From contig CP053148.1 of the NCBI GenBank assembly GCA_014607495.2, positions 372,001 through 436,000 of the forward strand: a stretch of DNA of 64,000 nt. Reading direction: 5' to 3'. The notes under the pieces are model-generated. The model made no database searches. It saw nothing but the letters and a program-made list of their open reading frames with translations, and was not told the DNA's origin. Each line of letters begins with the position of its first letter. Positions within the stretch are counted from its first letter, which is position 1. Shown one piece after another: positions 31,114-42,681 of this stretch. Both the position numbers and the translations under genes were made by a program. The DNA comes from Carposina sasakii. Lineage: Eukaryota; Arthropoda; Insecta; Lepidoptera; Carposinidae.

Positions 31114-32204
31114 CTACCTAAGCTATACCAATAAACAACGACTGCTGCTTCAAACAATAGGATTATCTAATTATTAGCGATATCAAATCTCATACAACAT
31201 GCACACAGAACTCACATAATATATAATATCTTATTCACACACACGACATAATCATATGAATAGGCAGCTACTGAACCAAAGATAGAGCTGACTACAAACA
31301 GACACGTGAAGCAATCTCAATCGCAAAGTGGTTGCATTGTGCCGTGACGCCAGTGAATATGATTTCATCTAAAAATATACATTTACAAAGGATACGCATA
31401 AAAGGTGTACCCTGTTTTGCATGTTCCTTTGTAAGGAAAATACTTTTTTTTCCTTGTTGGGTTTTGCATATTCTTTAAATACTCGTATTGTATTATTGAT
31501 GCGTGACGGCAGAACAACACGAACAATCAAATGTATTCGTTCCCATATACTCTCTATCAGACAATTACAGGCTATAACTCCATTCTAATATTATCTAATC
31601 TCAGATTTGTAGGTTCGAAATATTACGGCTTCTGCCAAAAACTTAGGCTCTAACAGCTATTAGTTTTTCGAGCTATGTACCCTGCCCAATGCCACTTTAG
31701 CTTGCTGGATCATCGGGTTATATTAGTAAGCTTTGTTAATCTACGGATCTCCTGATACGGTAGTTTTCTATGTGCATTTACAATAATCAATTCCGAACAT
31801 TAACTATCCCGGAACACCGCACCCAAACATTCCGTTTACCATTCCAAGATTAGCGTAAACGATTCCAGCCCATGTTTTGAAGGCAATAAAAGATATAATT
31901 AAGTGCAAATTGTGTTGCAGTTCTAGTATCGGGCAGTAAATTACGTTTAGGGGCGGCGCACACGGCGATAAACTCGGTTTAACACCGCGTTATGTGAGGG
32001 GCTTCCGGTCGCGCCTGGCTTCCGGCGCTGCCAACCTGAGACAGTTGGCCAAACTATATGGATTTGTGACTATTGTCAAATTAGTTTAGTTTATCATAAG
32101 TTGTTACATAATGAATCTGTGATCCAACAGTTTGCCTATTTCGGACGTACAATAGTCAAATGCTGCGAATTTTATCGACAATAGTTGTTTCATTCAATTG
32201 ATAT
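31114..32204. other. Non-coding stretch
   Basis: No gene or clear repeat. Confidence 0.4.
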
Positions 32205-32425
32205 AATACTAGGGATACGCCCCGGCTTTGCACGAGTGTAATACCTTTTACCTTGCCGCAGCTATAGGAAAGTGGAAAAGGCAATTTAAAAAAAAATCTC
32301 TCCATAAGAACTATCTTCGTACTTCAAGGCATATTCTAAAAAAAAATTTTGCGAAATCGGTTCAGCTGTGCTCAAGATATGCGCTTAGCATTCAGTGATA
32401 AAATTTTATACGAAATAAAGTCGCT
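32205..32425 (+). repeat. Helitron-like or related repeat fragment
   Basis: Begins CTAGGGATACGCCCCGGCTT and holds GCGAAATCGGTTCAGCTGTG, phrases typical of lepidopteran repeats that occur near Helitron-like ends. Confidence 0.4.
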
Positions 32426-32502
32426 TGCCGCTGTCTGTCTGTCCCTATGCTTAGATCTTTCAAACTAAGGAACGGATATGATGCGGTTTTAAGCGGTGGT
32501 AA

Positions 32503-32870
32503 GCGGTGATAGCCCAGTGGTTACGGGCACCTTCCAAGCGGGAGGCGTAAGTTCGATCCCAGTCCGAGCCTGTACCAATGAATTTATTTAATGTACAGAT
32601 TTTAATGTTGCAAAATTGTCACTTAGCTCGTGCCTCGGAAAGCACGTAAAACCGTTGGTCCTGCGCCTGATCACTTTCCGGTCGTGTCGGCTTTCCATCC
32701 CATCGGACTATGAGAGTAACGGAATAGAAAGTGCATCTGTGTTTGCGCACATACTTGTGCACTATAATATCTCCTGCGTACCTGGCCAATCTCCGTAGAG
32801 ATTGGTCGCCTTGACCGTAATACGGTCGGAGATCATCACTGCATCCGTTCGAAGCCGGGGCGAGTCGCTA
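32503..32870 (+). repeat. tRNA-derived SINE (family S)
   Basis: The head reads GTGATAGCCCAGTGGTTACG with a B-box-like AGTTCGATCCC, then TGAATTTATTTAATGTACAG, GTGCCTCGGAAAGCACGT and CCATCCCATCGGACTATGAG. A second copy lies at 62294..62605, with scraps at 56158-56345, 61100-61230 and 53465-53500. Confidence 0.85.
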
Positions 32871-33542
32871 GTTAAATATAAAGTAGTCCAAATCATCTAA
32901 ACTTGTAACGTACCTATACTCGCACTCAATCCAATATTGGTTACTTTATACTTTGCGGCGCAAAATTGTACATAAATATAGTACATGCCTAAGGGAACTT
33001 GGATAGCCACGACGTTGTTCCCGTGAACTACCTAGATCTCCCGTTATTTCTATTTCCCAGGAGAATTTCGCGAATTTCAGCTTCAGCTTTGCATGGTCTG
33101 TCGGTCTCTGAGTATTGGAAGAGTTATATAATTTGATAGAACGGTCACCACTTCGAGCAATAATCATTCGTTACAAAAATTTATGTGTTAGTAACGTGAA
33201 CGTAATGTTCTGTTACGATCGACTGGCCGGGTTGTCAGTCAGCCGTAATGTAGAGGAATCCTATTGATGTGGCGGTTACTCCATTTTATGTAACAATAAA
33301 ACTCTGTTTGATCTATGAATTATTCGTTTTTGAATAGAGTCTAGCAGGTGTTAATTATAAAACATTTTTCAGTCAGATTTGGAGACGAATATAAAGTTCA
33401 GGCTCTTTTATTAGTCTATCTAATTCTTAAGCCTAACTGTTTACATGATACGATTTTCTTGCCAGTTGCATACAATTTTATTAAAACTGTTATTTTAAAT
33501 CATATCATTAAAGTTATTAAGTGCTAATAATAATGGCGTATC
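32871..33542. other. Non-coding stretch
   Basis: Nothing I can support. Confidence 0.4.
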
Positions 33543-33553
33543 AATAATTAAAT

Positions 33554-33776
33554 ACTTCTATGCTGATCTGGAAGTGAAAAAAAAAGTATAATACTACAGC
33601 TGCTTCTCTTCCCGGGCATACTGTACAAGTCAGTAGACAAGAGGGTCTTGGTGTTATGTAGGCGACGGGCTGACCACCACTATACCCTCAAAATCGGTCA
33701 GAAGTAGCACCATGTGGTTCTATCGGCCCTTGGTGCTCTGCCTACCTCGTAAGGGATGAAGGCGTGATTATATATG
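33554..33776 (+). repeat. Family Y copy
   Basis: Nearly full length, with an 11-bp duplication AATAATTAAAT at 33543-33553 and 33777-33787. Confidence 0.85.
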
Positions 33777-33985
33777 AATAATTAAATTCAGTTATTACTT
33801 TTGAATGTTACAAGATAATGGTGTCATGTACTCGTAAATATTGAAATATTTTTTTCGTTTCATAAAAAACTCGCAGTACTTGTTATTGCAACGGACATTC
33901 AAATGATATATTGAGACGGAGAAACTTTAAAATGGAAAGAGAATTCAAGTATGTACTCCAAGTGAATAAAACACTGTGCGATGTC

Positions 33986-34288
33986 CTGCGCCCGTAGCAT
34001 GAACTTGGTGAGAGCGAGATGTCTCACATTTACAAATTCACAGAGCTATGTAATGATTAGACATGTAAGTGTAGGTACTTTACGTGTAAAAAGGGATTGC
34101 AAAGCACTTCTTTCAGGGCAAATTCATAGTCTTAGCTTGAGTACGAGTGCTTATTCTAATTCCCAACTCCGTTTTCAGACGCAAAGTCGAAAGAACTAAG
34201 TCTTTTGTATAGTTATTATATAGCTCTGTGAATTTGACGTTTAAATGTGAGATATCTCACTCTCACCAAATTCATGCTACGGGCGCAG
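33986..34288. mobile_element. MITE with CTGCGCCCGTAGCATGAA ends
   Basis: Inverted arms of about 70 bp: the left arm runs from CTGCGCCCGTAGCATGAA through GAGATGTCTCAC to CACAGAGCTAT, and the right arm is its inverse. The frame across it is an artefact. Confidence 0.8.
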
Positions 34289-34655
34289 AATTGTACTTAA
34301 GCAGTCGTCCGTAGCCTCACTTTATGTACCGGTAGAGTAGGCTTTCTCGAGTTGTACCTAGTATTCTATATAATGTGTTTAAAGTACCTGCTATGAGTAT
34401 ACCTTGGTGCGAATAGTAAAGTTGTACACTCAATTTTACCACCTTTAATGTACCTAGTACTAAAATATAAAGTAACCTATGTCCTTCTCCGTACTTACAC
34501 CTACTATATGTTTGCAAGTTTCGTGGAGATTGGTTCAGTAAACAAATCGTGAAGTAGTAAAAAATATAGAAACAAACTTACTTTCGCATTATAATATTAG
34601 TTGGGAAGGATAGATACATGTACCATAATACCTATACAAACGTGCAAGTTTTGAT
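34289..34655. other. Non-coding with a repeat end
   Basis: 34505-34605 matches the end of the repeat at 20370..20655. Otherwise nothing. Confidence 0.4.
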
Positions 34656-34900
34656 GGCCGATTGGTGTAGTTGGTAGTGGCCCTGCCTGCGACGCCATAG
34701 GTCCTGGGTTCGAATCCCGGTAGGTGCAAACATTGATATGATGAATATCTATGTTTGTTTCCGAGTCATGGATGTTTATATACTTATCTATGTATTTATA
34801 TACCGTTGCTTAGTACCCACGACACAAGACCTTAGGGATCTTAGTGTGGGACTAGGTTAATGTGTTGTGAAGTGTGTGAATATTTATATTTATATTTATA
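34656..34900 (+). repeat. tRNA-derived SINE family Z
   Basis: Starts GGCCGATTGGTGTAGTTGG with B box GGGTTCGAATCCCGG and ends in ATATTT repeats. Near full length. Confidence 0.88.
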
Positions 34901-34959
34901 TTTCTGAGAATTGACCTTTGCATTACATAGTTTGGATTTTGATGAAATTTGCAATCTAT

Positions 34960-35270
34960 ATCTTCTTATATATCTATACATATAATAAAAATGTAACGGA
35001 TCGCAGTCTGTACATGGAAGATATATGAGAAAAATATTATAGGAGACCTTTATCAAAAGAATAATTTTTTGAATTTTTGTCTCTTTGTCTGTGCGTTTGT
35101 GCACGCTAATCTCAGAAACGGCTGAACCGATTTCGATACAGTTTTTTGTGACAGGTCCCACTTAACATATAGGCAACTTTTTATCCCGGGAAAATGTTTT
35201 TATTTCGGATAATTTCGACATTTTGTTTTTCTGTAGTCCACGTGGACGGAGTCGCGGGCGTACACTAGTT
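34960..35270 (+). mobile_element. Non-autonomous Helitron-like element
   Basis: Carries TCTCAGAAACGGCTGAACCG and TATCCCGGGAAAATG and ends GAGTCGCGGGCGTACACTAG followed by T. The CTAG/T end is as expected for Helitrons. A close relative lies at 58676..59037. Confidence 0.65.
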
Positions 35271-35661
35271 ATATAATAGGTGTCGGAGAAGGATATATGT
35301 TACATTATATAGTACAAGGTACATATTTTACATATTATCAGATTTGCATAGCTAGTTGGAAATAAATTATCCTTATTCTAGTTTAACCTTCAGTCTGATC
35401 ATCTTGTCTGCAAAGTTAATGTATAACGTAAATATTTTTCAGGCGATGTAATTGCACTTTCAGCTGCAAACGCTGATTTCAATATAACTTTGAACGTTTC
35501 TTTAGTTTGTACAATCAGTTTGTTTATTTCAGGACTTTGTATTTACTTGTCAGCTGTTTGAAGTTTATTCAGCACGTTTTCACTATTTTTATATTATTAT
35601 AGTTCGTTACTTACTATTGAGAATATACAAAATTATTTTTATGAATTTCTGCAATACCATG
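35271..35661. other. AT-rich non-coding stretch
   Basis: Nothing I can support. Confidence 0.4.
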
Positions 35662-35669
35662 AAATATAA

Positions 35670-36847
35670 GATTCTGAAACTTAATTCCGACAAACGTTTC
35701 TCTGCCGGATCAGCAGCCGACGGAACGCTTTATTCATGACTTGTTCGTCGACAGAATCTTTCCACTGCGAACGTTTCGCCGACAGAACGATTCATTCATG
35801 AGTGAATCGACGACAGAACCATTCACCAGAGAAGGATTCGTCGACAAAGCTTATTTGGGCATGATTTGACACTACTCAAATCAAATCATTTATTCGATAT
35901 GAAAGCATATTATTATACAAGTTGTTTGTCTATAGTCATCTTAATATATATAAATCTCCTGTCACGATGTTTGTCCGCGATGGACTCCTAAACTACTTAA
36001 CCGATTTTAAATTAAATTGGCACACCGTGAGCAGTCTGGTCCAACTTGAGAGATAGGATAGCTTAGATCTTTAATTACCTATATACGAGTAGTCGCAATT
36101 TTATTTTATTGCAAATTATTTGTCTATAATTAATTGACAGTCACAATTATCTGTTAACTCCAAAAGATTCTAACAGATGTCGATACTTTTCGACTGGATT
36201 GAGTAAGTAATCAATAGATGGCACTGCTATGGTAAACCGACAAACGTGTCATATATATAAGCTACAATTCAATTTCCACGCGGACGAAGTCGCGGGCGTC
36301 CACTAGTTTTTATATATGTTACTTTCTATGTTCGCACCTTCAAATGAAACCGCTACCAGACATACGTGACTAAACCTAGACCGAGTAGAAGAATTTTTCG
36401 TACACCGCCAGTAGAACTTCGCATTTCGTATTCTGTTTAAATGATAGGAATATCCTTCGTGAGTTAATATATTTTTACTGCGTTTTGACGTTACAATTTC
36501 ACATTTACTCACTTTAAAAAAATAAATCTAAACCTTTTCATTAACACGTGGTTAACTCTTTCCGGGCAAACATAAAAATTGAAAATGACTGAATGTGAAA
36601 TTTTATTGTAACTTCAAAACGCGGTAAATATATATATTAATTCAGTGTCAAATCATGCTCAAATAAGCTTTGTCGACAAATCCTTCTCTGGTGAAAGATT
36701 CTGTTGTCGATTTACTCATGAATGAATCATTCTGTCGGCGAAATGTTCGCAGTGGAAAAATTCTGACGATGAACAAGTCATGAATGAATCGTTCCGTCGG
36801 CGACTCATCCGGTAGAGAAACGTTTGTCGGAATTAAGTTTCAGAATC
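35670..36847. mobile_element. Long-TIR non-autonomous DNA transposon
   Basis: Inverted arms of about 200 bp (35670..35872 and 36643..36847) begin GATTCTGAAACTTAATTCCG. Flanks AAATATAA and AAATATTA are an 8-bp near-duplication. The arms hold a repeated motif of the type CGACAGAAC plus ATTCATGA. The middle is made of a family V copy that is itself split by a Helitron-like element. No transposase. Confidence 0.8.
35945..36307 (+). mobile_element. Helitron-like element nested in family V
   Basis: Starts ATATAAATCTCCTGTCACGA and ends GAAGTCGCGGGCGTCCACTAG before T. Family V sequence stands on both sides (35873-35936 and 36309-36365). Confidence 0.65.
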
Positions 36848-37106
36848 AAATATTAAAGTATTGTTTTTTTTATAGAAGCGAGATATAGCTTTATACTTTA
36901 TAAAACTTAATTAATAAAGTAATACATAAATTAAGTTTTTTATTCCTTATATTATTCTATCCACCCAACTGTAATAAATAATAAAACTAATAAGATAGTG
37001 GTAGAATTAAATTTAGAAGTGCTGTGCTGGTATGAGAAATGGAGTTCGATTCTCGCACTCGTAATAAGTACGAGTAAGTAATACAGGTATATGGGTACTA
37101 ACTAGC

Positions 37107-37230
37107 GATGTGCCGGAGATCCGTATCCATATCCGCGGATATCCGAGGCAGAAGAAAGATCCGTATCCGTGTCCGTATCCATTACTTTTTGGCGGATCTT
37201 TTATGGATCTATTTACCTTATTGATTTTAA
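37107..37230. mobile_element. Partial copy of the CAGTGATGTGCC hAT-like element
   Basis: Begins GCGATGTGCCGGAGATCCG, followed by CGGATATCCGAGG and several GTATCCG repeats. Only one end is present. 36856-37106 holds nothing I can support. Confidence 0.65.
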
Positions 37231-37869
37231 ATTCATAGCTGATATTATTTAAATATGTTATTAGGTAGCAATAAAAAAACTATTAAATTCAATCCAGATA
37301 TTTTTTATTTCTTAAAATCAATATTTGGCTCCTTTATGTTGCAAACGTATCAGAAGTTAGTTACCATATCTATCCATTATAAGATTATAAATGGAAAAGT
37401 GTATCTGTTTATGCGTCTTTTAGGGCAAATCGGAGCAATAAATTGACCTGATTTTTTAAGTGAAGTTGGTTGAAAAGATAGAGAGTGACACGGGCTACTT
37501 TTTGTCTCTGTCTAACTCCCACTTTCCTAAAATGGGGGGAGGGTGGAAGTTTATATGGAGCATTCCGCAATTTTCATGGTAGAAAGCTATAAATTGGTAT
37601 GCGGGCTATATATAAACACCTTAAAAGACTAGGTGAAATTTTATATGGAACTTTCCGCAGTTTTCAAGGTAGAAAACTAATATTTATAACTCAAAAACGG
37701 CTGTAAATTTTACTTTTGTAATTTAAAACATTTGTAGGGACGTAGCTTAGAACCAGGATACAGACATAGGATACATTTTATCCCGGGAAAATATTTTGAT
37801 CCCGGATAATTTCAAGATATTGTTTTTTCTGCAGTATACGCGGACAGAGAATTACTAACGGATAAACGC
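37231..37869. other. Non-coding stretch
   Basis: 37745-37855 resembles Helitron-like interiors (TTATCCCGGGAAAATATTTTG). No gene. Confidence 0.4.
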
Positions 37870-38105
37870 ATAGCTTAAAGGCTCGAGCACACCGGATGCG
37901 TATGCGTGCACGTAAGCGTAGACGTACCTCTGACTTTAATGTATGAAACTGTCACCGCTTGACGTCTATGCTTACGGCACGGGCAGACCGCATGCGTATA
38001 TGCGGTCTGCCCGTGCCTATACAGTTCCATACTTTACAACTCAGCGGTACGTGCACGTCTACGCTTACGTGCACGCACACGCATCCGATGTGCTCGAGGC
38101 ATAAT
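37870..38105. mobile_element. CTCGAGCACACCGG MITE, long copy with central hairpin
   Basis: Both ends are present. In the middle a perfect palindrome has 18-bp arms, GGCACGGGCAGACCGCAT and its inverse, around a 6-nt loop GCGTAT at about 37975-38016. The shorter copy at 2243..2390 lacks this hairpin. Confidence 0.8.
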
Positions 38106-38750
38106 AAATGATTACAGAAAATTCCCACGGGAATGGGAAATAAAGGTAATTCTAAAAATTACGCTTAAGAAGTCGTAGGCATTTGTTAGTTAATTTATAC
38201 AATTATCTGAAATACATAATATGTACTCCTACATTAAGTTTTGAAAAATTATCATATTGTAATAAAAGTTTGTGTGTACCTATAAGCCACTTAAAACAAT
38301 AATCATCTGTTCATAAGCCTGTGTGATATTTTTAGTCAGATATGTTGTAATTCTAGGTTTATTTACTACAAAAAAATATTTTGCAATCTTCTTGTTTTTG
38401 TAAAACATTTTTTTTTACTTTCTTCTAGAAAAACCCAAAGTAAACACGAACGGCTTTCAACTCAATCACGCCTTGACAAATAAATCACATAACGCCACAA
38501 CTACCTACGTGCTATCTTATCGAGCCCTGTAAATGCTTTCTAAGTTTCGATTAAATCTCTTCACATAAGCGTTATAAGGTACGTAGAACTATTTAGTTAT
38601 TCTGTGACTTTAGGAGTCGCCTTTTAACGAGTTTTAGACTATTACTTGTTATTGATTACCTTGATAGCTTACCACGGAATAATGGTTGAGGCTCTTTTAG
38701 ATCAATATTTTTATACAGATTTAAAAGTACTTACAATTACGGTGCTACTA
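38106..38750. other. AT-rich non-coding stretch
   Basis: Nothing I can support. Confidence 0.4.
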
Positions 38751-38759
38751 ATAATAAAT

Positions 38760-39035
38760 AAGTTATTCTCCTATGCTGCTGTGGGAGTGAAAAAAAAAAC
38801 GTATAATATTACAGCTGCTTCTCTTCCCGGGCATACTGTACAAGTCAGTAGAGGGACGAGAGGACCTTGGTGTTTTGTAGGCGATGGGCTGACCACCTGT
38901 CACTATTGACCGAACTTGTACATCTCAACTATACCCTCAAAATTGGTCAGAAGTGGCACCATGTGGTTCTATCGGCCCTTGGTGCTCTGCCTACCCCGTA
39001 AGGGATAAAGGCGTGATTATATGTATGTATGTATG
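38760..39035 (+). repeat. Family Y, full-length copy
   Basis: 276 bp with a 9-bp duplication ATAATAAAT at 38751-38759 and 39036-39044. This is the best copy for defining the family. Confidence 0.87.
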
Positions 39036-39139
39036 ATAATAAATTGCACGTAAATTTACTTCCCCGTTAAATACGTCTTTTAGTAGTAATATCTATGGAA
39101 TATCTGTCAAATCCAATTATTTACAGCGTTATTACTAAA

Positions 39140-39275
39140 CGGCGTCTAAGTTATACCCTGCTTAAGGCGCTCTTGGTGAACATGCAGTACGTCTATCTCA
39201 CTCCCTCAAACACCTAATGAGGGAGTGAGGAAGACGTATAGCGGGGCGCACCCGCAACCAGCGCAATATTTGGTT
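39140..39275. mobile_element. Small hairpin MITE remnant
   Basis: CTCACTCCCTCA and TGAGGGAGTGAG face each other across 8-9 nt at 39196-39229, with TACGTCT and AGACGTA further out. Ends unclear. Confidence 0.5.
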
Positions 39276-39289
39276 TTTAATTAATTTAT

Positions 39290-39432
39290 CTATCGGGATG
39301 AAGAATAACGTTGCCAATATGTAATTTAGAAAAGAGATGGTAAAATTCGTCATCCGAGTAATTGACCCGGTGGCTTTAAACCCCACTCGGGTGAAGAATT
39401 TTCTCCATTAACTTTATTAATAATTTTATAAT
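39290..39432 (+). repeat. Family T SINE, promoter-deleted copy
   Basis: Matches 7776-7960, but the stretch from after GGTGGCTT to before CCCACTCGGGTG is gone, removing both tRNA-like promoter boxes. Confidence 0.8.
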
Positions 39433-39456
39433 ATATAATATATAAAATCTTGACCA

Positions 39457-39762
39457 AGATAAATTCATAAAAACACTTCTCCATTAATATAATCCGTTAG
39501 GATATGGTTGATAGTTTTATCTTTAAACATTGTGCTGATGGATTCAGCTTTGTTTGCCGAGATTTGGCTAGTGTATAGCTATCGGGATGAAGAATAACGT
39601 TGCCAATATGTAATTTAGAAAAGAGATGGTAAATTTCGTCATCCAAGTAATTGACCCGGTGGCTTAGTGGTTATAGCGGCTGGCACGGTTTGCAGTGGTC
39701 GTGGGTTCGATTCCCACTCGGGTGAAGAATTTTTTCCATTTTCTTTATTAATAATTTTATAA
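39457..39762 (+). repeat. Family T SINE, full copy
   Basis: Matches 7653..7955 throughout, with intact A-box-like and B-box-like parts. Confidence 0.85.
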
Positions 39763-41008
39763 TTGTTTATTATCTTCAAATTTTACAAAAAGAAAAGTAT
39801 TTTTACCACAAACTAAATTTGATAAAGCGTTATACAACTAAGCAAGTTTCGTGTTCATATTCATAATAGGTTTCAAGTTATTTGACTTAAAAGAACGTCA
39901 AATAGCTATTTTCAAATCAAAATTCTATCAAGAATTTTCTAAGTAATTGAGATTTTACGTTAGCTAAAAACTTCATAAAGGTTTAAATAAAAACATAAGT
40001 ATATAAAAATGGAGCTGCGGAAATCGGACATGTATATTATTTATATGTTCTAAAATGGTTCTTTTGTCTAATAACAGCGCCTTAAAAATAACATTAGACA
40101 GCAAAATGTATGAAATATCGGTGAAATTTTGACAATGTTTAGATTAAACAATGATTTATTTTCCTAATAACATGGTAAGTTTCTTGACAACATAATTTAT
40201 ATTTTACATACAAATACATTACAGGCATGACAAACTAAAGGTGTATATATGGCATGATAAAACAGCTGTATTGCACATTATCCGTCCTCCTTAAGCTGCG
40301 TCCCGCTTGTCCCGCACACTGTCTCGTATGTCTCATGTCACCGAACAGGAAATTAAGTGAACGGGATACAAAGAAACTGATAAAACCATAGCTGGTTTAG
40401 AATGAATAACTACAGGTTGAAGATGGGAGGCTTCAGATATTTCCATATTACATAGTACATATTTACATTGTTGACTTGAATACAAAGAAATTGTTTGAGC
40501 TAAGTCAATAGGATATCCTACTGGCAATGATGTATTTTTGTTTGGATCAAATTAGTTTAAGACCAAAGAAGAGCCTATGAAATCATAAATTATGATCATC
40601 ACATATCTTCTTGAAAATTGACGGCCCAGATATAAGTGAAAATTTCAAATCAAATTCAAAAGTTGTAATTATTTTTTGTTTAGGAAGAAATTATTATTTC
40701 TGTACATGTTTACCCTTACTCCCGAAGTTGACGTTCGGTTAATTATCGAGTTACATGATCGAGCTAAAAATTACAAGTGGAGTGTTTAGCCTCATACAAC
40801 TTGTTCACGAGTTACCTACTCTAGGCCATGTGAACTGTTTAGTCATTTAATAGACATTTGAAATTATCTTTTATCCAATGGTCATATAGCCTATCTGAAG
40901 AATAAAATTGATTCTGTCACTATCTTGACAAATTTTTAAAGAAAGATTACATTATGGAAATTAAAAAATCCAAAAACCCGACTGCTTAAAAAGAACCAAA
41001 TAATGTAG
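39763..41008. other. AT-rich non-coding stretch
   Basis: No supported gene. The scrap at 40965-40990 with CCAAAAACCCGACTGC recalls the inverted form of a repeat end. Confidence 0.4.
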
Positions 41009-41338
41009 GTACATAATAAAAAAAAATAGAAAAGAAAAATTCAAGCACTTAGATGTCCGGTGGTCTAGAATTCTATAATATTATTATGGAATGAATACTA
41101 TTGAAGAACATAAAATATTTTCTAATGATCGTAACATAACAACTGAACAGTCGGGATCCATTGAAATATTAGCTTGGCTGTCGGATAATGGATCCCGACT
41201 GTTCAGTTGTTATGTTACGATCATTAGAAAATATTTTATGTTCTTCAATAATATTCATTCCATAATAATATTATAGAATTCTAGACCACCGGACATCTAA
41301 GTGCTTGATTTTTTCTTTTCAGTTTTTTTATTATGTAC
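41009..41338. repeat. Large near-perfect hairpin (foldback element)
   Basis: Arms 41009..41160 and 41189..41338 are inverted copies. Over the inner 108 bp I find a single mismatch (ACTATTG against ATTATTG). The loop is 28 nt. The frames on either strand follow from the palindrome and are not genes. Confidence 0.93.
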
Positions 41339-41757
41339 ATTGCTCGGCAGCAAGAAGTTTTCGTCTTGCCGCTGTCTAAAAACTTATATGTGAGAATGGT
41401 TGTTACGCAATTTTCAATCGATATAGATCCTAAACGGTTTGTCATATCGATAAATGTTGACAGAAACCTAAAAATATTTTTTAAATACCTATTCAACGAT
41501 ACCCCACTCGATATAATATGTCGACTTAAATTTTTTTCATTTTCACAAAATGGCGTCCAGTAGTCGCCATATTGGATTTTCACTAATGTCTTTAGTGACA
41601 CTCGCCGGACGGAGAGGAATCGATTGACGTATGAATTATAAAAATCGGCCGAGGCGTTTGGTCTGTGTAGTGCTTCAAAGGAACATACATACATACATAC
41701 ACACATAGGCTGTTAAACACAATACCACTCCTTTGCGTCGCGCAGTCGGGTAAAAAG
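41339..41757 (+). repeat. Lepidopteran repeat ending GCGCAGTCGGGTAAAAA
   Basis: Follows the hairpin directly, contains ATACATACATACATAC and CAATACCACTCCTTTGCGTC, and shares its end with 16741..16896. The frames within it are chance. Confidence 0.55.
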
Positions 41758-41800
41758 TAGTAACACCGTTATATTAAAAATTTCTCCAGGATTATAATTA

Positions 41801-41921
41801 CATACATACATACATATAATCACGCCTTTATCCGTTACTGGGTAGGCAGAGCACTAAGGGCCGATAGAACCACATGGTGCCACTTCTGACTAATTTTGAG
41901 GGTATAGAGATGTACAAGTTA
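41801..41921 (-). repeat. Family Y, truncated inverted copy
   Basis: A 13-bp duplication, AGGATTATAATTA, at 41788-41800 and 41922-41934. Confidence 0.87.
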
Positions 41922-41934
41922 AGGATTATAATTA

Positions 41935-42681
41935 ATTTCAATAATTTCCAACAGAGCTGTGCTATGCTACGGATGCGTGAAATATTCACCTATTATATTC
42001 CTTGGTCCATGATGTTAATTAATTTTATTAGTACGAGTAGATATCATACGTGGTAGTAACATAGCATAGAATACCTTGGATAGAAAGGTAGCCTTACGCT
42101 GTAGGACACCCTTCCGGCTTCATATTGTAAAACATGTCGCCGGCTGTTCATAAACATCTTACGACCGAAATATGCTTCAGGAACCTGTCGTAACTTCTTT
42201 ATATTAAAAAAACTTGGCTTATAAATAGTTTACCTACATGCAGGTTTGCTGTGTTTGTTATTTATTTGATGACACTTGGTCCCACTTGCAAGCTTGATTT
42301 ATTTAAGTATCCACAATGTGAAAATAGCATTTTTGCTCATTCCTGAACAATGTATCCGTTGTGGCTTGCTGACACTTTGCCTTCTATATGTGTTCGAAAA
42401 AACATCAAAATCAAACAGCAAAAATGGAAAATTAACTTCTAATTATGAATTTGGATTTAGAGGTTTGGGATGAGAACTTTTTATCAGCTACTCAAATCAC
42501 TTGCTTTTATTTCAGTTCGCTTATAACCTAAAAGGCCCTAAAACGCATAGCATAACACCGCATAATGCTGTAGCTGACTCCTCAGAAAGCCACTGGGTAT
42601 TCTTGTTATTTATTTATTTAATTAACATTACCCGTAATTAATTAATAAATTGGTACTAAGACTACTAGTCTAGATACTCAC
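41935..42681. other. Intronic non-coding sequence
   Basis: Lies just 3' (minus sense) of the donor at 42682/42681. No gene. Confidence 0.4.

Noticed and set aside
34841..35161. 106-residue minus ORF
   Set aside because: It crosses a SINE and a Helitron-like element and has no protein features.
41281..41706. 141-residue minus ORF
   Set aside because: It runs through one arm of a palindrome and a dispersed repeat; no domain.
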